Positions 33,150 to 38,664 of a DNA stretch of 38,664 nucleotides are shown here, piece by piece. Position numbers and translations under genes: made by a program. Under the pieces are notes generated by a model. It did not search any database. It saw nothing but the letters and a program-made list of their open reading frames with translations, and was not told the DNA's origin. Position 1 is the stretch's first letter. Each line of letters starts with the position of its first letter. Source of the stretch: Lachnospiraceae bacterium (GTDB taxonomy: Bacteria; Bacillota; Clostridia; Lachnospirales; Lachnospiraceae); the NCBI GenBank assembly GCA_016288705.1, contig JAEELB010000159.1, positions 1 to 38,664 on the forward strand, written 5' to 3'.

Positions 33150-34143
33150 CGGGTGCCTGATAATCGCCGAGGCCGGGGTAAACCATAACGGGAGTCTGGA
33201 TACGGCGCTCCGGCTTTGCGATGCTGCAAAAGAAGCCGGAGCTGATGTGGTAAAGTTTCAGACCTGGGACACGGACAGGCTGATCACAAAATCTCTTCGG
33301 ATGGCGGAATATCAGGAAAGGAATACGGGAGAATCGGAATCTCAGTATGATATGCTGAAAAGGCTGGAACTCCCGTATGACGATTTTAAAAAGATAAAAG
33401 AACACTGCGACAGGATAGGCATAGAGTTCGCATCCACCGCCGATGAAGAAAAAAGCCTCGATTTTCTTACGGAACTTGGGATCCCGTTTATAAAGGCAGG
33501 CTCCGGAGATATCGGAAACATAAACTTTCTTCGATATATCGGCTCCAAAAGACTCCCTGTAGTGCTCAGCACGGGAATGAGCTCTCTTTCCGATGTGGGA
33601 TCGTCTGTAGCTGCGCTTTACGAGGGAGGGGCGGAGGATATCACTCTGCTTCACTGCACCACAAATTACCCATGTCCCTTTGACGAGGTCAATCTGAGAG
33701 CCATGCTAACTTTGCGGGACGCCTTTCATCTGCCTGTGGGATTTTCGGATCATACCGTGGGCACAGAGATCGCCGTGGCGGCCGTGGCTTTGGGAGCGGA
33801 GGTCATAGAAAAACACTTTACTCTTGACAGAAATATGGAGGGGCCTGACCACATCGCCAGTACGGAACCGGAAGAATTCAGGATCATGGTGCGACAGATA
33901 AGGTCACTTGAAAAGGCAATGGGTGACGGCGTCAAACAGATGACTGCTTCCGAGAGCAGAATAAAAAAGGTGGTGACTAAGAGGATCGTCGCTTCAAAGC
34001 CCATAAATGAAGGGGATATTTTTTCAAAGGATAATATCTGTGTGAAGAGAAGCTCTGACGGTGAGGCTGCTTCCATGTGGGATATGATCAACGGACGGAA
34101 AGCGGCGAAAAGCTATCTGCCTGATCAGGGAATAGTGTTATAA
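33109..34143 (+). CDS. legI: Nonulosonic acid synthase (NeuB/LegI family)
   Basis: A 344-residue enzyme that condenses phosphoenolpyruvate with a 6-carbon N-acyl sugar to form the 9-carbon acid. Family signatures are LIIAEAGVNHNGSLD (17-31), VKFQTWDTDRL, FIKAGSGDIGN, LLHCTTNYPCPFDEVNL and GFSDHT; the C-terminal SAF (antifreeze-like) domain is present (RIVASKPINEGDIF onward). The length is normal. Start: GTG at 33109 or TTG at 33118, both inside the methyltransferase gene; AGGGGTGAT upstream could serve the TTG. Whether it makes legionaminic, neuraminic or another acid depends on the substrate supplied by the upstream genes. Confidence 0.9.
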   Translation: MIRLNNSSHRLKSNGCLIIAEAGVNHNGSLDTALRLCDAAKEAGADVVKFQTWDTDRLITKSLRMAEYQERNTGESESQYDMLKRLELPYDDFKKIKEHCDRIGIEFASTADEEKSLDFLTELGIPFIKAGSGDIGNINFLRYIGSKRLPVVLSTGMSSLSDVGSSVAALYEGGAEDITLLHCTTNYPCPFDEVNLRAMLTLRDAFHLPVGFSDHTVGTEIAVAAVALGAEVIEKHFTLDRNMEGPDHIASTEPEEFRIMVRQIRSLEKAMGDGVKQMTASESRIKKVVTKRIVASKPINEGDIFSKDNICVKRSSDGEAASMWDMINGRKAAKSYLPDQGIVL

Positions 34144-34159
34144 AGGGAGAGATGAGATT

Positions 34160-34501
34160 ATGAGTGTGTCTTATGATGAACTTATAAAGGATATAGAACT
34201 CACCGGGTACAAGATCAATAAATATTGCGATCTGCTGCTTTTGGGCAGTGTTGATTACGCCGACAGATATATCCTGGTGCTGAGCGACGCATTTACAACG
34301 GTAATGCCGAAGATCATGAGCGCGTACAGTGAGTTCGACTTTCTGAAGAATGAGGACAGTTCGATCTGGGGCATCCAGCTCAAACGTATATTTGACGCTC
34401 TGAACAGTGAAGACGATATGCTGAAACTGGATGTGCTGAAGCTGGAGACCGTGGAGATTCTTGTGCTGTTCCTGGAGGAATTGAGGCGAAACCATGAATA
34501 A
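34160..34501 (+). CDS. Small helical protein of unknown function before maf
   Basis: A 113-residue protein without a motif I recognise. It is acidic, has no signal peptide or membrane segment, and looks all-helical (YDELIKDIELTGYKINKYCD near the start; LKLETVEILVLFLEELRR at the end). It has a good AAAGGGAGAG ribosome site and overlaps the maf gene by eight bases, so translation is coupled. That tight link and the helical character suggest a partner, chaperone or substrate-recognition factor for the Maf transferase (inference). Confidence 0.7.
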   Translation: MSVSYDELIKDIELTGYKINKYCDLLLLGSVDYADRYILVLSDAFTTVMPKIMSAYSEFDFLKNEDSSIWGIQLKRIFDALNSEDDMLKLDVLKLETVEILVLFLEELRRNHE

Positions 34502-36335
34502 TGAGCTGTATGAAAAAAATATCAGGATCATAGAGAAAAGATGGCCTGAATATCTGGAGGGGATCCGTAATCCCGACAATGTCAACGGTATAAGCTGCGA
34601 AGTCATCGAAGAGGAAGGAAGGCTGATCCCCAGGGTGATGAGGGATGGAAAGACGTACAGTCTTTCTTCTGCCTATTCCGATGAAGTGATAGTGGACAGA
34701 TGGGCGGAATTTGTAAATCTGAATGTATATGAGGCGGTCATCTTTCTGTTCGGACTGGGTACCGGCATTTATGTGAAAAAACTGCTGGAAAAAGCGGATG
34801 AAGCCGGGGAAGAAAATGTGTCCATTCTCGTATTCGAACCGGATGCCGTCATAATCGGTGAATTGTTCAGGCACTTTGATCTTTCCGGCGTACTGTCGGA
34901 TGAAAGAGTTACTCTCGACATAGGCAGCTTAAATGAGGACCTGCTGAGAAACTGGACCAAATCTCATGTGAGCTACAACAATATCAGAAATGCCGGTTCG
35001 GCGTATTATATCAATTATCCCCGTATCTATCCGGAGATAAGAAAGCAGTATGATCATGATGTGGAATACCTGCTGACTGATTATTACGGCAATACGGGAT
35101 TCAAAAGGAGCATGTCAAAGACCGTTTACTCTAATACGCTGGACAATATAAGAAAAATGGCGGACAGTCTGTCGATAGAGTCTCTGGTCAGTGCGGTTCC
35201 CAAGGATATGCCGGTGTTCCTGGTTTCCTCCGGCCCCTCCCTGTCCGGAAATATACAGGAACTTAAGAGAGCCAAAGGCAAAGGACTGATCATTGCAGTG
35301 GATTCGGCACTCGGAGTATTTGATAAGGCGGGACTGATCCCGGACATTTATGTGACCATCGATCCGGAGAAGCAGGAGGAAAACTTTTCTTTTGACTGGA
35401 TACCTGAAGTACCTGCGGTAGTCGGTATGAGTTCCCCTGAATTTGTCATAAAAGAAGGACAGCCGTATTATATGCTGTGTCCTTACGACAATTATACCGG
35501 CCGTTTTATAGTCGATCACAGCAAGGGCGCGCCGTATCACGTGCTGATCAGCGGAGGAGGATCGGTGGCGACATGGGCGTTTTCTCTTGCAAGGGCAATG
35601 GGCGCAAAAACACTTGTCTTTGTGGGACAGGACCTGGCTTACACCGGAGATAAGGCTCATGCAGCAGGTGTCGCGGTGGATGATGACGCCATGCTTTATA
35701 CGGTTGATGACACGGATATCTATGGAGAACCCATCAGAAGCAGCAGGCAGCTTATCAGTTACAGAAAGTGGTTTGAGCATGCCATCGCGGAATGTGAGGA
35801 TCTGGAAGCCTTTGATGCTACCGAGGGAGGTGCGTATATTAAGGGAACAAAGGTGATCACTCTGAAAGAGGTCATTGACAGGTATTGTACAAAAGACCGG
35901 GACCTGGCGGAGATGTTTTCCCGTTCGGAGCCGCTGTTCGACGAAGAGGAAAGGAAAGAGTACTACGAACTGTTGGGAGACGTTCCCGAAAAAATGGGTG
36001 AGATCATAAGGAATGCCAGAAAGCTTATATCAAACTACGACAAAATGGAAAAAGCCATAAGAAGCGGGAATTTCACCGGAGACAGGCTCAGGAAGCTTAT
36101 GGCCTCGGGAAAGAAACTCTCCGATGAGATAGAGGAGAATCCTGCCTTTACGTACATAGATATGCTGAATTCGGACTCGGAGATCAATATTGAAGAAAAT
36201 ATAAACAATAAAGACTCCGATTCGGAAAAGGACTTTATCAATATGTGCGAGTTGGGCCGTGAACATACCGGAAATATATTGCGATCAGCCGAGAAAGTCA
36301 AAAAAGATTTTTCGGAGAACATTGATTTAAAATGA
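34494..36335 (+). CDS. maf: Maf-type (DUF115) flagellin nonulosonic-acid transferase
   Basis: A 613-residue cytoplasmic motility-associated factor. The N-terminal part has a Rossmann-like AVIFLFGLGTGIYVKKLL (81-98). The central DUF115 domain has FLVSSGPSL (242-250), PDIYVTIDP (283-291), GGGSVATWA (354-362) and FVGQDLAYTG (376-385), the conserved Maf pattern. The C-terminal 150 residues are helical and acidic. Maf proteins transfer CMP-activated pseudaminic or legionaminic acid to Ser/Thr of flagellin before export. The gene follows directly after the genes that would make the CMP-sugar, and flagellin lies about 17 kb upstream. It overlaps the next gene by four bases (ATGA). Confidence 0.9.
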   Translation: MNNELYEKNIRIIEKRWPEYLEGIRNPDNVNGISCEVIEEEGRLIPRVMRDGKTYSLSSAYSDEVIVDRWAEFVNLNVYEAVIFLFGLGTGIYVKKLLEKADEAGEENVSILVFEPDAVIIGELFRHFDLSGVLSDERVTLDIGSLNEDLLRNWTKSHVSYNNIRNAGSAYYINYPRIYPEIRKQYDHDVEYLLTDYYGNTGFKRSMSKTVYSNTLDNIRKMADSLSIESLVSAVPKDMPVFLVSSGPSLSGNIQELKRAKGKGLIIAVDSALGVFDKAGLIPDIYVTIDPEKQEENFSFDWIPEVPAVVGMSSPEFVIKEGQPYYMLCPYDNYTGRFIVDHSKGAPYHVLISGGGSVATWAFSLARAMGAKTLVFVGQDLAYTGDKAHAAGVAVDDDAMLYTVDDTDIYGEPIRSSRQLISYRKWFEHAIAECEDLEAFDATEGGAYIKGTKVITLKEVIDRYCTKDRDLAEMFSRSEPLFDEEERKEYYELLGDVPEKMGEIIRNARKLISNYDKMEKAIRSGNFTGDRLRKLMASGKKLSDEIEENPAFTYIDMLNSDSEINIEENINNKDSDSEKDFINMCELGREHTGNILRSAEKVKKDFSENIDLK

Positions 36336-37537
36336 TGCATCTGAAACCGAAAAAAATCCTGTTCCTCTGTCACAGAGAGCGCTATGATACTCTGAACTGT
36401 TTCATGAATTCCCTTTCCGTTGAAATGGAGAACCTCGGAATTGAAACGGAAAAGTATGAATGCGGCAGTGATGCCGGCTATTCGGAAGCGCTGCTGTCCA
36501 TGCTGACCGATGAGACTTCATGTTTGGATGCGGTTTTTACCATGAATGCCGGCGGACAGGAAAATTGGGAGTATGAGGACGGGAACCTCTGGGAACACTT
36601 TAAAGTACCCTTTGTGAATTATATAGTCGATCATCCGGTTGATCACCAGAGGGAACTGAAAAGTCCCTGCCGGTGTCAGCATGTGATATGTGTGGATCCG
36701 GATCATGTGTCCTTTATCCATGATTTTTTTCCGAACATTGCGTCCGTTCATTTCCTTTCCCTTCCCGGTTATCAACAGGGAGACAACAGAAAAGGCAGGT
36801 TGCCCTTGATAAGTGAAAGGGACACCGGACTTGTTTTTACCGGGAGCCTTGACTCTCTGGCAGAAATGGAACGATCGGTTGAGGGCTATCCCCCTCACCT
36901 GAGGAAGATGACAGTAATGCTTATCGATCACCTGCTTGCTCACAGGGATGAAACCTATGAAACCGCTCACCGGGTGATCATGGAAAAGGCGGGTTTTGCC
37001 GGCCTTTCAAATGAGGAAAGGCTCCCATATCTGATAATCACAAGGATTGCCCTGCGCTATGCAAGGGCTTTCTACCGCGAAGAGGTGATACGCCATCTGG
37101 CTGTTTCAGGACTGCCTTTCCATATTTACGGCTCTGTATGTCCCGAATTGATGGAGGATCTGAAAGAGAGCAATGTCCGGATCTGTCCCGGCCTGTCATA
37201 TTCGGAAACGGCTCGGCTTTATACCGGTTCAAAGCTTGTCCTCAATGTGATGCCTCTGTTTAAAAAAGGTTGCCATGACCGCATTCCCACCGCTTTATTG
37301 AACGGGGCTGTTCCTGTTACCGATCACAGTGAAATGCTTGATGAACCGGTATGGAAGGATAAATGTATTTTTTATTCTGTTTCAAGACCTGAAGAGGTTC
37401 CCGGGATTATCAAAGAGGCTCTTTCGGACGAGGGACTCCTTCAGAAGCGGGCTGATTCCGGAAGGGCATATGTTAAGGCAAATCATACCTGGGCAGACGC
37501 GGCTTCTTTCATCGCGGATATCATAGGCAATATATGA
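36332..37537 (+). CDS. CgeB-like GT-B glycosyltransferase
   Basis: A 401-residue protein with a C-terminal GT-B sugar-nucleotide domain: LPFHIYGSVCPEL, YSETARLYTGSKLVLNVMPL, then RIPTALLNGAVPVTDHSEML, the usual spore/flagellar CgeB-type pattern. The N-terminal half (1-210) begins KKILFLCHRERYDTLNCFM and is not familiar in detail. It may extend the glycan begun by Maf; the acceptor is unknown. The start ATG overlaps the maf stop (ATGA), so it is translationally coupled. No terminator follows; the next gene begins 80 bases later and encodes a related protein. Confidence 0.82.
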   Translation: MMHLKPKKILFLCHRERYDTLNCFMNSLSVEMENLGIETEKYECGSDAGYSEALLSMLTDETSCLDAVFTMNAGGQENWEYEDGNLWEHFKVPFVNYIVDHPVDHQRELKSPCRCQHVICVDPDHVSFIHDFFPNIASVHFLSLPGYQQGDNRKGRLPLISERDTGLVFTGSLDSLAEMERSVEGYPPHLRKMTVMLIDHLLAHRDETYETAHRVIMEKAGFAGLSNEERLPYLIITRIALRYARAFYREEVIRHLAVSGLPFHIYGSVCPELMEDLKESNVRICPGLSYSETARLYTGSKLVLNVMPLFKKGCHDRIPTALLNGAVPVTDHSEMLDEPVWKDKCIFYSVSRPEEVPGIIKEALSDEGLLQKRADSGRAYVKANHTWADAASFIADIIGNI

Positions 37538-37616
37538 TCTGCAGGACAAATAAAATGTGATGGCGCAATCTGCCGGGGAAGCCGCCACACGGTATCTGTT
37601 TACGGGGTAACATGGA

Positions 37617-38664
37617 ATGAAACTTTTATTCTGGCAATGGAACAGCTTCTGCGGACGGGGGATTGAGAAAGCCCTGGAAAAACTCGGGGTGGATCACGAC
37701 AGCGTTTATTTTCATCCCGCCTCCTTCGAGGAGGATGAGAAGCACAGGGACTTTCTTGATAAGGCTCTGTCTAAGGGCTATGACGCCCTACTGTCGGTGA
37801 ATTTCTCGACGGAAGCCGCCCGGATGTGCGAAAAGCACGGGTGTCTTTATTTTTCATGGATATATGACTGCCCGGTGAACATAGTTGACAGAGAGCCCAT
37901 GAAGTCGGAATTCTGCAGGCTTTTCTTCTTTGACAGCATGCAGGCTGAAAGGGCATCTTCAATGGGTATGAAGGCCTTTTATCTTCCCCTTGCCGCGGAC
38001 CCTTCGGTCTTTGCCGCGGCTGCCTCAAAAGGGAAGCCAGGGAAATACGACGTATCCTTTGTGGGAAACCTGTACAAGTCGGAGTATGAAAACTATTTAA
38101 AGCCCCTTGACGATTACAGCCGGGGCTATCTGGAGGGCATAGTCCGGTCCCAGTCGAACCTGCCCTACGGTTATCTGATACCTGAGGTGGTGACGGAGGA
38201 ACTTACGGAAAAACTGAACGCATTCTACAGGGCTGCCGGAGGCAGCGGGGCAGAGATCTCAAGGAGACAGCTCATATATCTTCTGGCCTGTGAGACCACG
38301 GGGAGGGCGAGAGTCACCGCTCTCAAGCTTCTCTCGGGACGCTTTAAGACCGCCCTCTGGTCCTCGGGAAAGGACGAGAGGCTTTCTTCGGTGGAGGTGA
38401 ATCCCTATACCGATTATTACGACGGAATGCCGGCAGTATTTGCTTCATCCAAGATCAATCTGAACATATCTCTCTCGGCTATCGAAGCCGGGATCCCTCT
38501 GAGGGTACTGGATATCATTTCCTGCGGTGGCTTTGTGTTGACAGACTGGAAGATGGATATGGGAGAGTTCTTTACCCCCGGAGAGTCCATAGAGACCTAC
38601 TCATCTCTTGAGGAACTGTACGCCAAGACGGATTTCTATGTGAGAAATGAAAGCGCAAGGGCGG
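37617..38664 (+). CDS. CgeB-like glycosyltransferase, 3' end beyond the window
   Basis: From the ATG at 37617 the frame stays open for 349 codons to the window end with no stop, so the gene is incomplete here. The N-terminus KLLFWQWNSFCGRGIEKAL and the segment CLYFSWIYDCPV (about 82-93) match the DUF3880-type N-terminal domain of CgeB-like proteins; YDVSFVGNLYKSEYE follows near residue 143. LRVLDIISCGGFVLTDW near the end is the GT-B donor-site region. It is a second glycosyltransferase of the type just upstream but clearly different in sequence, and sampled lines are more GC-rich than in that gene. Probably part of flagellin or surface-glycan assembly (inference). Confidence 0.85.
   Translation, partial: MKLLFWQWNSFCGRGIEKALEKLGVDHDSVYFHPASFEEDEKHRDFLDKALSKGYDALLSVNFSTEAARMCEKHGCLYFSWIYDCPVNIVDREPMKSEFCRLFFFDSMQAERASSMGMKAFYLPLAADPSVFAAAASKGKPGKYDVSFVGNLYKSEYENYLKPLDDYSRGYLEGIVRSQSNLPYGYLIPEVVTEELTEKLNAFYRAAGGSGAEISRRQLIYLLACETTGRARVTALKLLSGRFKTALWSSGKDERLSSVEVNPYTDYYDGMPAVFASSKINLNISLSAIEAGIPLRVLDIISCGGFVLTDWKMDMGEFFTPGESIETYSSLEELYAKTDFYVRNESARA

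Noticed and set aside
27200..34143. Pseudaminic acid pathway.
   Set aside because: The dehydratase has Met where the inverting PseB type has Tyr, and there is no PseG-type hydrolase; a NeuC/LegG-type 2-epimerase is present instead. Legionaminic-type is favoured, though not proven.
1..38664. CRISPR arrays, tRNA or rRNA genes, insertion sequences, integrases, attachment sites.
   Set aside because: No regularly spaced repeats, no cloverleaf or rRNA-like segments noticed, and no transposase or integrase motifs in any frame.

Overview
The window looks like a chromosomal flagellar and flagellin-glycosylation locus from a motile, anaerobic Gram-positive member of the Clostridia, most likely Lachnospiraceae-like. 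The evidence is the Firmicutes-type late flagellar order (flgM-flgN-flgK-flgL-fliW-csrA-flaG-fliD-fliS-fliC), the FliW/CsrA pair, DegV and VanW family neighbours, strong AGGAGG ribosome sites and three SigD/sigma-28 type promoters. The species assignment is inference. There are no rRNA or tRNA genes, insertion sequences, prophage genes or CRISPR arrays. No stretch longer than 300 bases lacks a gene. The longest gap is 17081-17331, which holds a terminator, a palindrome and a probable promoter.

Layout. (1) 1-4404: surface-glycan genes: a multi-pass membrane protein whose upstream part may be cut by the window edge, then three family 2 glycosyltransferases, one a membrane-anchored GtrB/DPM1-like enzyme. 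(2) 4495-5938: a DegV fatty-acid-binding protein and a small secreted VanW-domain protein, ending in a terminator. (3) 6028-17168: the late flagellar block. It starts at a sigma-28 promoter with flgM and a flgN-like chaperone, then two tandem flgK paralogues, an enlarged flgL, fliW-csrA, then (second sigma-28 promoter) flaG, fliD, fliS and a second FlgN/FliT-like chaperone, then (third sigma-28 promoter) a compact flagellin and a strong terminator. (4) 17332-26132: a CDP-deoxysugar operon with rfbF, a class I aminotransferase, a thiamine-diphosphate enzyme, an SDR, the iron-sulfur dehydrase rfbH, rfbG and a two-domain glycosyltransferase. The set resembles routes to branched 3,6-dideoxyhexoses such as yersiniose. 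(5) 26135-34143: a nonulosonic (legionaminic-type) acid block split between a leftward pair (CBS-nucleotidyltransferase and 4,6-dehydratase) and a rightward operon (CMP-sugar synthetase, hydrolysing 2-epimerase, DegT-like PLP enzyme, FemAB-like acyltransferase, methyltransferase, NeuB-type synthase). (6) 34160-38664: a small unknown protein, a Maf (DUF115) flagellin glycosyltransferase and two CgeB-like glycosyltransferases, the second cut by the window end.

How it fits together. Flagellin (FliC) is made from a sigma-28 promoter, and its leader has a GGA-loop hairpin plus a GGA-containing Shine-Dalgarno, the layout expected for CsrA repression relieved by FliW, both encoded 3-4 kb upstream. 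FlgM would hold sigma-28 until the hook is finished. The Maf protein probably attaches a CMP-activated legionaminic-type sugar to flagellin. The CDP-sugar and extra glycosyltransferases could extend that glycan or build a separate surface glycan.

The most unusual parts are the FemAB-like acyltransferase, methyltransferase and atypical DegT enzyme inside the nonulosonic operon, which suggest an acyl- or aminoacyl-modified, methylated sugar; the thiamine-enzyme/aminotransferase pair inside the CDP-sugar operon; and GGA-loop hairpins in all three sigma-28 leaders. All functional assignments rest on reading motifs by eye, without database searches.
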